A stretch of DNA of 64,000 nucleotides from Methylophaga sp. OBS4 (GCF_026319305.1 NZ_JAPDMV010000007.1:1-64000), one strand, 5' to 3'; numbered from the stretch's first letter, positions 46,159 to 55,097 are shown. Numbers and translations are program-made. The notes: generated by a model from the sequence alone, not told the origin.

Positions 46159-46980
46159 ATGACAGAGAATGCCAGTTTCAAGCAAGTCGGGTTTCTATCG
46201 GAACATTGCAGTAGCGGAGAGCTTGCAATGGAAATCAAGCAAAGTGGTCATTATCGGGTTTGTATCGAATTAAATCGGCTTGCACAAACGATACTTAACC
46301 GTTGTCATATCCATACAGATGATGAAAAGGAAGTTTATCTGACCCTACATTTTCAGCGGATGTTGTCGAATTTCCAGTCTATTCTGATTATGGCCGAACG
46401 GGCCATGACACATCAGATAGAAATAATGACCAGGTGTAATCTGGAGCTTCTTTTCAACCTGGTCGCTTATCACCTCAACGATGATCTTCTGGAAGCCATG
46501 ATAGTCGGTAATGATGATCAAAGAAGGGAAGTGCTGAAAAAACTCTACCAAGCACAACAAGTATCACCCACCTTTACTGAAACTGAACTCGCGCATCTCA
46601 GACAGGTTATCAATAGCGCAGATGAAATTGACCGCGGCGATATCAAAGTTTTCATGAAAGCAGAACTGGCAGGACTATTAAATGAATACAGAACAACCTA
46701 TCAGTTACTGAGTGAAAGTGTGCATGGCAGTCTGCACTCGTTAGCTGCGGATCTCGAGATAGATGAAAAGTGGGGTGCAATAATCGGCATCAACACCTGC
46801 GCTGATCACTCAGATAAGTTGTCAACCTTAATGCTGACATCAGCAGATTATCTGATTACCGGTATCGACATAATGCTGAAACTGCATAAACAACCCGAGC
46901 AGTTAGCTGCGTTCGAAAGCGTAAAACTAAACGCTCAAAACGAATGGAAACATATCGTAGTTAAAGTCTCGCATCGTTAA
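46159..46980 (+). CDS. Conserved hypothetical protein (DUF5677-like)
   Basis: A 273-residue all-helical protein. The segments HFQRMLSNFQSILIMAERAM and RCNLELLFNLVAYHLND are like the DUF5677 domain of phage- and defence-associated helical proteins. I chose ATG 46159, preceded by GGAGGAG at five-base spacing, over 46120. Transcription is divergent from the pterin-dehydratase run. No clear partner is adjacent, and its role is unknown. Confidence 0.65.
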   Translation: MTENASFKQVGFLSEHCSSGELAMEIKQSGHYRVCIELNRLAQTILNRCHIHTDDEKEVYLTLHFQRMLSNFQSILIMAERAMTHQIEIMTRCNLELLFNLVAYHLNDDLLEAMIVGNDDQRREVLKKLYQAQQVSPTFTETELAHLRQVINSADEIDRGDIKVFMKAELAGLLNEYRTTYQLLSESVHGSLHSLAADLEIDEKWGAIIGINTCADHSDKLSTLMLTSADYLITGIDIMLKLHKQPEQLAAFESVKLNAQNEWKHIVVKVSHR

Positions 46981-47300
46981 TTTTGCTGAATTAACACACC
47001 CAGTACCTGACACTTCAATTTGAGAGGGTAAGTACACACATCTTTCTCAGTCATTGTTATTATATATTCAATTTAACATAATATATATTATACGAACTTT
47101 AATTTAGGGAAAAATGCGGGAAATCTCCTTCTGGGATCAGTCTCTATGAATGTTCGGATAATATGCGTTATGACAAATAACGAATGTTATTCAGGACTGG
47201 CTCAGATTTTAAAATCTGAGCAGTTTCACTGGTGGATGGTCAGTAGATTTTAAATTTTGAATTGTGAATGAAATACGCTAATCAAGAAATTCTGATGATC
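46981..47300. other. Intergenic region with a 22-bp palindrome
   Basis: About 320 AT-rich bases with no gene I can support. At 47200-47221 a perfect 22-bp palindrome (GCTCAGATTTT and its complement) has no spacer and no T-run, so it looks more like an operator or short hairpin than a terminator. Otherwise I see only AT-rich repeats such as ATATATTATA. Confidence 0.6.
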
Positions 47301-47460
47301 TGAGTCGTGCAATCTCCCTCGTAATGGCCGGTGGCGTTGCAGCAGCATTCCATGGGCCAAGGAATGCCAGTGAGTTGATAAATTTGATCGACGCAGTGCC
47401 TATGGGCGGCCCTTACCTGATGTTGGCAGTACAGTCACTGATTCTGAAAAGATATTGTAG
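47297..47460 (+). pseudogene. Fragment of a membrane-protein-like reading frame
   Basis: In frame with ATG 47324, DLSRAISLVMAGGVAAAF continues to DAVPMGGPYLMLAVQSLI, a plausible protein fragment with a glycine-rich turn and a hydrophobic end. It then runs into the tRNA relic, where the frame has no protein-like character. It looks like the remnant of an interrupted gene; I cannot name it. Confidence 0.4.
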
Positions 47461-47477
47461 AATGCCTCGCTTTCTTG

Positions 47478-47552
47478 GTGGGCTTAGCTCAACTGGGAGA
47501 GCATCGCCCTTACAAAGTGTGGGTCGGGGCGAGATCCCCTCAGCAGCCACCA
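47478..47552 (+). pseudogene. Degenerate tRNA-Val (UAC) relic
   Basis: The D-arm TTAGCTC and GGGAGAGC, the anticodon loop CTTACAA (anticodon TAC, 47511-47513), the extra-loop GGTC and the 3' end AGCAGCCACCA with encoded CCA match tRNA-Val. The 5' acceptor strand, the anticodon stem 3' side and the T-loop (missing the TTCGA core) are damaged. Pairing fails in three stems, so this is a non-functional fossil or footprint. Confidence 0.7.
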
Positions 47553-47715
47553 AAAGTTTCAGTCAAATATTGGGTCAATCCCAACAACTCGAACATCATA
47601 AAGCGAATGTGATCAGCATGGATTCCATGATGCGCTTCCCTGCTTCCATAAACTCACAAAAATGTCAGAACTTGAGTATGATTAGATTTGGGAATTGCAT
47701 TCAGGAAGAAATGAT

Positions 47716-48165
47716 ATGGCCAACCCATTCATTCAAAAAGCCTTTGCCATAGTAAAGGGCCTGTTGCTTAGCCTGGCAGTGGTTATCATCTGCATCTGGG
47801 CTGGCTTTGCCATTTTCTACTCGGACGTAGACAGTGTTTCAGCCAGATGGCTGCTGATTGGCGCTTTCTCTCTAGCCGGGATTGCTACGATATTCGCTAT
47901 TACATTACGGTATAGGCGACGCCCTGCTCTGCTCGGCTTTGCAATACTGTTTGCTTTGCTGGTTGGCTGGTGGACAACCATCGAGCCTTCAAATGATCGG
48001 GATTGGTTACCGGAAGTAGCTCAATTAGCTCATGCTGATATTCAGGGTGATATTGTCACGGTGCGTAACATACGTAATTTCGACTATCGAAGTGAAACGG
48101 ACTTCACGCCCGCTTATTACGACAAGACGTTTGATCTAAACAAGCTGCAATCCGTGGATCTATAA
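47716..48165 (+). pseudogene. DUF4105 (Lnb N-terminal-like) protein, truncated
   Basis: The 149 residues keep two or three N-terminal membrane segments (GLLLSLAVVIICIWAGFAIFYS; LLIGAFSLAGIATIFAI) and the first part of the periplasmic DUF4105 domain (VTVRNIRNFDYRSETDFTP, KTFDLNKLQSVDL). Family members continue about 200 residues with the SFGF and GxR signatures, missing here. A stop directly follows VDL and no continuation was found in the next frames, so this is a 3'-truncated gene. Confidence 0.78.
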
Positions 48166-48460
48166 GAAAACTGATAGTGCGGCTTTTCCGTGTATTCTCA
48201 TGGGCTCTCCTTATTGTTTAGCCATTGCGATAAATTCATCACAGCCACACGGTCGACTTAAGTTATTACTCCTTTTTGTGAAAAGGATCAAGGACTTCCT
48301 AATATTAGGAAATTCTTGCTCAATAGCATGACTTTTGCTTTGCTAATCCGGCCTCTTGAAACACAACCAGGTTGAGATAACCTGATAAAGTTAAACTTTC
48401 TGACCTAACCAAGATAACAACGGGTAAATCACAATATGCACGAAGCATTTAATTCAGGCC

Positions 48461-48880
48461 TTACCAGATTTGTGGTTTGCCTTCATTGTCTGTCATCCAT
48501 GTCATGACACAATCTGACGGAACAAATATATCTTCGAATTTCAATCCCTGTCTCTCCATTTTGTCTTCCATAAACAGATACAGTACGTGTGCAAATTCTT
48601 CTTGGTTCCAATCATTTACAACTGGTTCAAAGTTGAATCCTGCCAGATTCATCATCACTTGGTCACGCTGACCGTCTCCCTGCTGATCGCCTTGCTGTTC
48701 CTGCTTGTGCGTTTGTTGTTGTTTCTTCTCCTGTTTACTTATTTCTTCGAATTGTTTGCGCATTTCACCCTGTTCGCTCCATTGTTAGCCTTTGCCTGCG
48801 CCTTTTCCGGGGGGCGGCATAGCCTTGGAAATTCCAAATGACCGCACTTGCCATTAACATCGCAATAAATAACTTTTCAT
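48461..48880 (-). pseudogene. Frameshifted small exported protein gene
   Basis: A 100-residue frame (48461-48763) has a Q/K-rich coil (EEISKQEKKQQQTHKQEQQ) then NLAGFNFEPVVNDWNQEEFAHVLYLFMED. Immediately upstream, the same strand carries a signal-peptide-like stretch (LMASAVIWNFQGYA) in another frame and PPPGKGAGKG in-frame but cut by a TAA. Together they read as one exported protein disrupted by indels and a stop; alternatively only the 100-residue part is used, from ATG 48763. Confidence 0.55.
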
Positions 48881-49022
48881 ATTAGTAACCGTTCCCTGGA
48901 AAACACCCTCGATACACATCGGGGCTGATGCCTTTCTACCATGGACTGTTATGGCAGATAATGTCATTTTATTCCGTCATTTCGAGGCCTAACAGACTGT
49001 TTAATAGGGAAAATGGATGATT

Positions 49023-49036
49023 TTGATCTAGCTCAA
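49023..49036. promoter_or_regulatory. FNR-type box (one mismatch)
   Basis: TTGAT-N4-CTCAA is one base from the FNR/Anr consensus TTGAT-N4-ATCAA. It is 143 bp before the frameshifted minus-strand gene. The surrounding 90 bases resemble those around the other FNR box at 51208-51221. Confidence 0.5.
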
Positions 49037-49096
49037 TATCTGTTCACTTCAACGTCATTTTGCCAGACAATGGTCGGAAATTGGCCACACATTTTT

Positions 49097-49133
49097 ATAA
49101 AAAAGGCCAGGCACCGAAAGATGGCTGGCCTTT
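49097..49133 (-). terminator. Terminator of xoxF
   Basis: On the minus strand, a stem AAGGCCAG/CTGGCCTT with a 14-base loop is followed by a T-rich tract (TTTTTTA). It lies 28 bp after the xoxF stop, as expected of an intrinsic terminator. Confidence 0.75.
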
Positions 49134-49160
49134 ATCAGCGGCTATAATATGGCTTGGGTC

Positions 49161-50939
49161 TTACAGGCTAAACACACTCAGAACACCGCCCAAGTTAGTC
49201 CAGCTAGACAGTGCACGATAGGCACCGACCGCACCCAGACCATCTGTGTCGTTTTCCAGGCTTGGAATTGCCATACCGATACCAGCCCAACCACCTACAC
49301 CGGACAGGATGGAAACAAATTGTTTACCGTCGTGCTTGTAGGTGTTGACGTTACCGATGATCCCTGACGGCGTTTTGAAGCGCCACAGTTCGCGGCCACT
49401 CTGGGCATCAACCGCTTTGAGGTAACCTTCCAGCGTACCGTAGAACACCACGTCAGAAGCAGTGGCCAGGGCACCTGACCAGACTGAGAACCGTTCAGGG
49501 ACAGACCAGACGATTTTACCTTCACGCGCGTCCCAGGCGATGAAGTTACCCAGGTGAGTGCCGCCCGGTGCCGGGAACATGTTCAAGGTCGCGCCAACAT
49601 AGGGCTGACCGGCGACATACTCAACTTCGAATGGCTCGTAGTTCATGCACACGTGGTTGGTCGGTACGTAGAACAGGCCGGTACGTGGAGAGTAAGCCGC
49701 AGGCTGTTGGTCCTTGGACCCCAGCGCCGCCGGACAAATGCCTGTCGTGTTGACATCTTCGCCCTGATGCTCGGTCGAATACTTGGCAACGCGATTGTGA
49801 CGACCGGTTTTCAGGTTAACGCCGTTTGACCAGTTAACAGCTGGGTCATATTTTTCAGCGACCAGCAATTCACCGGTTTCACGGTCCATGGTGTAACCGA
49901 AACCGTTACGGTCGAAGTGAACAGCAGTCTTGCGCATTTTACCTGTAACCTCCTGTTCAGCGAGGATCACTTCGTTCACACCGTCATAGTCCCACTCATC
50001 ATGGGGCGTCATTTGATAAACCCATTTCGCGATACCGCTATCCAAATCACGAGCAAAGAGGGTCATTGACCACTTGTTGTCGCCCGGACGTTGTACCGGA
50101 TTCCAGGTGGATGGGTTACCGCTGCCGTAATAGAACAGTTTCAGATCCGGATCGTAAGAATACCAACCCCAGGTGGTACCACCACCGATTTTCCATTGCT
50201 CTCCCTGCCATGATTCAAGAGAAGAGTCCTTCCCTACGGGTTTGAGCATGGAAGTGGTTTTTTCCGGATCGATCAGCATTTCATCATCCGGACCAGTGCT
50301 GTAAGCGCGGTATTTCACGCTACCTTCCAAGTCATAGGCCTGAACGTAACCACGCACACCGAATTCACCACCGGAAATACCGACGATGATGGTGTCGTCA
50401 AATACGTGAGCAGCAGCTGTGCTGGTCGCCCCACGTTTGGGATCATCACGTTTGTGAGACCAGAGCGGCTCACCTGTCTCCATATCCAGGGCAACAAGTG
50501 TCGTATTGGCTTGGTTGAGGAAGATTTTGCCATCAGCATACGACAGACCACGGTAAACGGTGTCACAGCACATAACCGGCACAGTTTCGTCGTAGTTTTG
50601 CTTGGGCTCGTATTTCCACTTGATCGCACCCTGATTGTTTAAATCCAGTGCATAGACAATGTTAGGGAATGGCGTGTGGACATATATGGTGCCGTCGATA
50701 ACCAGCGAGTTACCCTCGTGACCACGCAGTACACCGGTCGAGAAAGACCATGCCATGTTCAGATCTTTGACGTTATCTTTGTTGATTTGAGTCAGTTTTG
50801 AGTAACGTTGATTAGCATAGTTACCTGCAGGCATCACCCAGTTATCCGGGTTTTGCTGCATTTTGATTAATTCGTCAGAAGCAGCCATACCAGGTATCGC
50901 CAATGACAGCATCGCAATAGATAATCTTTTCAGTTTCAT
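49161..50939 (-). CDS. xoxF: Lanthanide-dependent methanol dehydrogenase XoxF
   Basis: A 592-residue PQQ-dependent methanol dehydrogenase, periplasmic, with signal peptide ending near GMAASDE. The adjacent Cys-Cys disulfide is in [12 protein letters not shown]. The active-site motif [12 protein letters not shown] has aspartate two residues after the catalytic Asp, the lanthanide-binding mark of XoxF; MxaF has alanine. ATG 50939 follows AAGGAGC. No xoxG or xoxJ lies beside it, so electron-transfer partners are elsewhere or missing. Confidence 0.96.
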   Translation of the reverse strand: MKLKRLSIAMLSLAIPGMAASDELIKMQQNPDNWVMPAGNYANQRYSKLTQINKDNVKDLNMAWSFSTGVLRGHEGNSLVIDGTIYVHTPFPNIVYALDLNNQGAIKWKYEPKQNYDETVPVMCCDTVYRGLSYADGKIFLNQANTTLVALDMETGEPLWSHKRDDPKRGATSTAAAHVFDDTIIVGISGGEFGVRGYVQAYDLEGSVKYRAYSTGPDDEMLIDPEKTTSMLKPVGKDSSLESWQGEQWKIGGGTTWGWYSYDPDLKLFYYGSGNPSTWNPVQRPGDNKWSMTLFARDLDSGIAKWVYQMTPHDEWDYDGVNEVILAEQEVTGKMRKTAVHFDRNGFGYTMDRETGELLVAEKYDPAVNWSNGVNLKTGRHNRVAKYSTEHQGEDVNTTGICPAALGSKDQQPAAYSPRTGLFYVPTNHVCMNYEPFEVEYVAGQPYVGATLNMFPAPGGTHLGNFIAWDAREGKIVWSVPERFSVWSGALATASDVVFYGTLEGYLKAVDAQSGRELWRFKTPSGIIGNVNTYKHDGKQFVSILSGVGGWAGIGMAIPSLENDTDGLGAVGAYRALSSWTNLGGVLSVFSL

Positions 50940-51302
50940 GGTACTGCTCCTTATCTTTATATATCGCATAAATATTAAAAATGTTACTGCCTCAAGCTTC
51001 TTTACCCGTAGCCATAAGCCGAGCATTTGATAATGCTTGGTTCTATTTTTTCCTGATATTCAAGCGCTATTTTGCAGTGACATAACCGCAGGTTCGAAGC
51101 GCCGGGTCCGTACCCTCCTCTCATGGATTTTGTGATGATAGATAATTAAACTTTACTCTTTAATTAAAGGCACCAACAGGCTGTTACAGCAAGAAAAATG
51201 GCACATATTGATCTGGATCAACATCCATTAATTTTACTGCTGACAATGACACAGAAGTGGTCAAAAATTTAGTCGGGGCAGTAGTACTAAGCGCCTTAGT
51301 TC
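50940..51302. other. xoxF upstream region
   Basis: About 360 bases. AT-rich promoter-like patches (TTAATTAAA near 51160) lie before xoxF on the minus strand. A consensus FNR box is at 51208-51221. No gene is supported here; short frames on the minus strand upstream of xoxF have no start context. Confidence 0.5.
51208..51221. promoter_or_regulatory. FNR-type box upstream of xoxF
   Basis: TTGATCTGGATCAA is an exact TTGAT-N4-ATCAA palindrome, 269 bp before the xoxF start. FNR/Anr regulators at such sites respond to low oxygen. The distance is long for direct activation of xoxF; it may instead have belonged to a gene lost on the right side. Confidence 0.65.
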
Positions 51303-51524
51303 ACAGATGCAATATTCCCCTGTACTCAGCGACATTCACCGAGAACTGGGGCTTCTCTTGTAGGTGATCACGAAAGTGGGTTTCCCCATGACGATTCAGC
51401 ACGCAAGGTCGTGTACCTTGCCCTTGATGCCTCGAAGAAATGGACCATGCCCATCAGAAACTGGAAGGCGGCATTGAACCGCTTTATGATTGAGTTCGAA
51501 GACCGACTGGCGGACTTCGTTTGA
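51303..51524 (+). pseudogene. IS256-family transposase, C-terminal remnant
   Basis: From about 51369 the plus strand reads [17 protein letters not shown], then [21 protein letters not shown] and a stop at 51522-51524. These are the conserved C-terminal blocks of IS256-type transposases. Upstream sequence to about 51303 is degraded but keeps TDAI-like coding. The catalytic DDE region and inverted repeats are missing. Confidence 0.85.
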
Positions 51525-51547
51525 AAGTGGCAGTTACACAGAATTAT

Positions 51548-52714
51548 TTACAGGCTCTCCAGTTGAAAGGAGTTGATTGTTTTCCTAATCACTTGAACCG
51601 CGTGGTCTATTTGGTTTTCATCAGAATATCGTCCCAGACTGAACCGTATTGAGGATATCGCCTGGCTATCCGACAAGCCAATTGCTTTTAAGACATGTGA
51701 TGGCTGAACCATTTCGCTGTTACATGCTGAGCCTGTTGAGGCACACACTTCAGGTTGCATGGACTCTAGCATGGCGATGGCATCCAGACCGACAAATTCG
51801 ACGTTCAGATTGCCTGGATGACAGCTCTCCTGGCTTCCATTGAGTCTGAAATCAATATCCAATTGCGATAAATTATTAATGAATCGTTGTTTCATTGAGG
51901 CAAGTTTGCGTCTTGTCTCTCCTGCTTGTTGTTTTGAGATATTAAGCGCAGTCGCAAAACCGACACATAAAGCCGTGGGTACGGTACCAGAGCGCATGCC
52001 AAATTGCTGACCGCCCCCGTGGATAAATGGCGGCAAAGAAGCCTGCAAAGCATTCTTCATATATAACGCGCCGATACCTTTTGGCCCATAAACTTTATGG
52101 GCAGAGAGGCTCAGCATATCAACCTGCCATTGCTTTACATTGATATCGATGGCCTCCGGCGCTTGTGCCGCATCACAATGAAATAATGCACCGTAATCAT
52201 GGGCTAATTTAGCTAATCTCGGGATATCCTGGATGCTGCCTATTTCATTATTAACGGCCATCACACAAACCAGTAACACCTGTTCAGAGAGCATTGACTC
52301 ATAAGCCTGAATATCAATTAAACCTGAAGGCAGGACGGGAATCTCTTCCACCACAGCTCCCAGTTTCGCGGCGAAATAATAGGCTGCATTTTTGATGCAT
52401 TTATGCTCTATGGCGCTAATCAGTATCTTATTGCGGCGGCTATTATTCGAAAACAACACACTCGCTATGGCCTGATTATTCGCCTCAGTGGCGCCCGATG
52501 TGAAAATGATTTCTTCAGCGGATGCACCGATAAATGCTTCAATATCAGTTCTTGCCGATTCAACTGCAACAGCAGATTGCTGACCCAGAACGTGTTGTAA
52601 CGAGTGAGGGTTGGCAAATAAATCACCGCTATACGCTTCCATCGCCTCACGGACCCGAGGATCCAACGGGGTCGTTGCCTGGTAATCTAAATAAATGGAT
52701 TTTCCGATTTGCAT
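51548..52714 (-). CDS. Cysteine desulfurase (NifS/IscS-like)
   Basis: A 388-residue PLP enzyme: YLDYQATTPLDPRV at the N-terminus, the PLP lysine in SLSAHKVYGPKG, and catalytic Cys in ASTGSACNSEMVQPSHVL. It moves sulfur from cysteine to acceptors. The broken xdhC 55 bp upstream on the same strand suggests an origin as the NifS4-type desulfurase that sulfurates molybdenum cofactor with XdhC; with xdhC broken the partner is unclear. Confidence 0.92.
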   Translation of the reverse strand: MQIGKSIYLDYQATTPLDPRVREAMEAYSGDLFANPHSLQHVLGQQSAVAVESARTDIEAFIGASAEEIIFTSGATEANNQAIASVLFSNNSRRNKILISAIEHKCIKNAAYYFAAKLGAVVEEIPVLPSGLIDIQAYESMLSEQVLLVCVMAVNNEIGSIQDIPRLAKLAHDYGALFHCDAAQAPEAIDINVKQWQVDMLSLSAHKVYGPKGIGALYMKNALQASLPPFIHGGGQQFGMRSGTVPTALCVGFATALNISKQQAGETRRKLASMKQRFINNLSQLDIDFRLNGSQESCHPGNLNVEFVGLDAIAMLESMQPEVCASTGSACNSEMVQPSHVLKAIGLSDSQAISSIRFSLGRYSDENQIDHAVQVIRKTINSFQLESL

Positions 52715-52769
52715 TTTAGTATTTCAAAAGTTTACACATATGAGCTTGTAGACATAGCAGAGGGTGTCA

Positions 52770-53220
52770 CTATACCATCCTAGCGGCTTCTCGCTGTTGG
52801 GTTTGTATGATTTCAGCCAATATCGATACTGCTATTTCTGCTGATATTCTGCTTCCGCTCGGAAGTTCTACAGGACCTCTAAGACGGCTAAATTTATGTC
52901 GCGGTCAGATCAAACATCCTCATACGCTCACGTCGGTTTGCCTGGTTCTCCTTGGAACCCAGCGCGCCGACATAAAAGTGTTGCTCTGTAAAGCTTCCAA
53001 CAAAGCCATATCATTCAATTTTGGAGCATGTGTGACTGCGGCAATGGCAGTATACATGTCGGACTTGAGTTCTACGATGGCATCTACATTGTAACAACTG
53101 GCAACGGCCACTCGAGTCTTAATTAATACATCTAAAACTACGGTTTTTAAACACCATCCGTCAGTCGTTCTTCGAGCTAAAGCATAAGATAGTTTGCTGC
53201 AGGGAATTGTCATAATGACA
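52770..53220 (-). pseudogene. Broken xdhC (molybdenum-cofactor sulfuration chaperone)
   Basis: Three frames on the minus strand read in order: YTAIAAVTHAPKLNDMALLEAL, then NRRERMRMFDLTAT, then LRGPVELPSGSRISAEIAVS. These match successive conserved blocks of XdhC proteins (ALTHDPKLDD...; RRERL; GPVGL.IGSRTPAEIAVSI). Two frameshifts and stops break the gene, and only a degraded NAD-fold region (LSYALA) is left upstream. Confidence 0.8.
53209..53219. promoter_or_regulatory. Possible NorR box upstream of norR
   Basis: GTCATAATGAC fits GT-N7-AC. A second site is at 53233-53243 (GTAAATATGAC). The two sit 59 and 35 bp before norR, so autoregulation is possible. Confidence 0.5.
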
Positions 53221-53232
53221 TATACTTGCATA

Positions 53233-53243
53233 GTAAATATGAC
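53233..53243. promoter_or_regulatory. Possible second NorR box upstream of norR
   Basis: GTAAATATGAC fits GT-N7-AC and lies 24 bp after the start of the first site. Such a short consensus can occur by chance in AT-rich DNA, so support rests on pairing with the neighbour and position before norR. Confidence 0.4.
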
Positions 53244-53277
53244 AATATGCTTATGACTTTGAAACAGGCTGTTTATT

Positions 53278-54822
53278 ATGAACTGCACTTACAGTAAATG
53301 GATTCAACTGGCACTCGATCTGACAACCGGCGTATCTCACCAGGATCGCTTTGCCCATTTGCTTTCGACCATTCGTCACGTATTAAACTGTGATGCGTCC
53401 GCACTGTTGTGTCTGAAAGATCAGTATTTTGTCCCACTGGCCATTAATGGGTTGTATGACGATGTGCTCGGCCGACAATTCAAAATTAGTGAACACCCAA
53501 GATTGGAAGCCATCGCGCGAGCTGGTGACATTGTTCGTTTCCCTTCTGACAGTGATTTACCCGATCCCTATGATGGTTTGATAGCCAACCATGAAGATAA
53601 ATTGCATGTGCATTCGTGTATCGGCTTGCCATTGATATTTGATGATCGCTTGATTGGCGCAGTGACAATTGACGCTTTTGACCCTCAACAGTTTGTCGAT
53701 TTTACGAATGCTAACTTACGCATCATCAGTGCGCTTGCGGCATCCAGTCTTAATACCGCACTGCTGATGGAAAAGTTAGAAAAAATGGCTATCTACTCTT
53801 CGACAGAGCAAACCTACGAGCCACCCAAAACAAAAATTGCCAATATGACCATGATTGGCGAATCATCCCCCATGCAAGACTTAAAACAACAAATCGAAGC
53901 GGTGGCGAATACTGATTTGACGGTTTTAATTATGGGCGAAACCGGCGTGGGAAAAGAGCTGGTAGCCAATGCGCTCCATAGTGACTCTCACCGTCGCCAT
54001 GAAAATCTGGTTTACCTGAACTGCGCTGCGTTGCCGGAATCTGTTGCTGAAAGTGAGCTGTTTGGACACGTCAAAGGAGCCTTTACCGGGGCGATAAGCC
54101 ACCGTAAAGGGAAGTTTGAATTAGCAGATGGCGGCACACTCTTTTTAGATGAGATAGGTGAGTTGTCTCTGTCATTGCAAGCAAAATTACTTCGAGCCTT
54201 ACAATATGGTGATATTCAGCGCGTAGGCGATGATTCGGTTATTAAAGTCAATACCCGCATTGTTGCAGCCACTAATCGTGACTTATCCGCTGAAATCAAA
54301 CAGGGTCGTTTTCGTGCTGACTTATATCATCGTCTGGGGGTTTTTCCGATATTTGTTCCCCCACTTCGCGAGCGAGAGAATGACATTATATTGCTTGCAG
54401 GCTTTTTCGTTGAACGTTGCCAAAGTAAGCTAAACATTCCAAGTATCACCATCAGCAAACAAGCCTTAAATAAAATCAAAAGCTATTCATGGCCGGGTAA
54501 CGTACGAGAGTTAGAACATGCGATCCATCGAGCTGCGGTACTTGCCAAATCGAAAAGTCGCGGTGGCATAACGACCTTAATGCCAGAGCACTTTGCGCTT
54601 GAAGACAATGACAAGGAACAGAAAGTCCAAAAGTCAGCTGAGCCGGTAGTTGTTTCAATTGAGAGTCATCAAGGCATCAGTATGAAAGAAATAATGAATG
54701 AATTTCAACGGAAATTGCTTTACCAAGCCTACGAAGACAATAACCAAAACTGGGCGGCAGTCGCTAAGCAGCTACAGATAGATCCGGCCAATCTGCACCG
54801 TTTAATCAAACGTTTGAATTAA
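53278..54822 (+). CDS. norR: Nitric-oxide-responsive sigma-54 activator NorR
   Basis: A 514-residue enhancer-binding protein. GAF sensor (about 1-170), AAA+ core with GETGVGKELVANALH, the sigma-54 contact loop GAFTGA (GAFTGAISHRKGKFELADGG), DEIGEL, and a C-terminal Fis-type HTH (NWAAVAKQLQIDPANLHRLI). In E. coli the GAF iron senses NO and relieves repression of norVW activation. It precedes norV with NorR boxes between them. Confidence 0.95.
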   Translation: MNCTYSKWIQLALDLTTGVSHQDRFAHLLSTIRHVLNCDASALLCLKDQYFVPLAINGLYDDVLGRQFKISEHPRLEAIARAGDIVRFPSDSDLPDPYDGLIANHEDKLHVHSCIGLPLIFDDRLIGAVTIDAFDPQQFVDFTNANLRIISALAASSLNTALLMEKLEKMAIYSSTEQTYEPPKTKIANMTMIGESSPMQDLKQQIEAVANTDLTVLIMGETGVGKELVANALHSDSHRRHENLVYLNCAALPESVAESELFGHVKGAFTGAISHRKGKFELADGGTLFLDEIGELSLSLQAKLLRALQYGDIQRVGDDSVIKVNTRIVAATNRDLSAEIKQGRFRADLYHRLGVFPIFVPPLRERENDIILLAGFFVERCQSKLNIPSITISKQALNKIKSYSWPGNVRELEHAIHRAAVLAKSKSRGGITTLMPEHFALEDNDKEQKVQKSAEPVVVSIESHQGISMKEIMNEFQRKLLYQAYEDNNQNWAAVAKQLQIDPANLHRLIKRLN

Positions 54823-54858
54823 TAATCCCGTCCGTCCTCCCGTATATTGCACACAGGT

Positions 54859-54884
54859 GTAGCGAAAGTAAGGCTACGCTTTTT
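54859..54884 (+). terminator. Possible weak terminator after norR
   Basis: A 5-bp stem GTAGC/GCTAC with a 9-base loop is followed by GCTTTTT, 37 bp after norR. The stem is short, so termination may be partial. Confidence 0.35.
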
Positions 54885-54920
54885 GTGGAAACCAACTCTC
54901 CTTCCCCATCGCTCCTTATG

Positions 54921-54975
54921 GTCGTAATGACAATTTATTGTTATTAAGACAATTGTTTTAACTTGTCACAATAAC
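54921..54975. promoter_or_regulatory. Three NorR enhancer boxes upstream of norV
   Basis: GTCGTAATGAC (54921-54931), GTTATTAAGAC (54940-54950) and GTCACAATAAC (54965-54975) each fit GT-N7-AC, the NorR consensus. Three clustered sites upstream of norVW is the arrangement known in E. coli. Confidence 0.8.
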
Positions 54976-55030
54976 AATCATGCAGCGTGTTAACGTCAAT
55001 TAATCCAGCATTTTCAATATGTTACATTTC

Positions 55031-55046
55031 CGGCATGCTTAATGCT
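55031..55046 (+). promoter_or_regulatory. Sigma-54 promoter of norVW
   Basis: CGGCATGCTTAATGCT has GG (55032-55033) and GC (55044-55045) ten bases apart, matching the -24/-12 sigma-54 pattern TGGCA-N-TTGC except for the first base. It lies between the NorR boxes and norV, giving a leader of about 40 bases. Confidence 0.75.
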
Positions 55047-55097
55047 ATCAATCTTAGCGTAACACTTTTTCTGGTTGGACATAATATAAGGTAAGGA

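Noticed and set aside
52807-53094. Plus-strand 95-residue frame opposite the xdhC remnant
   Set aside because: The minus strand matches XdhC blocks; the plus frame is a shadow.
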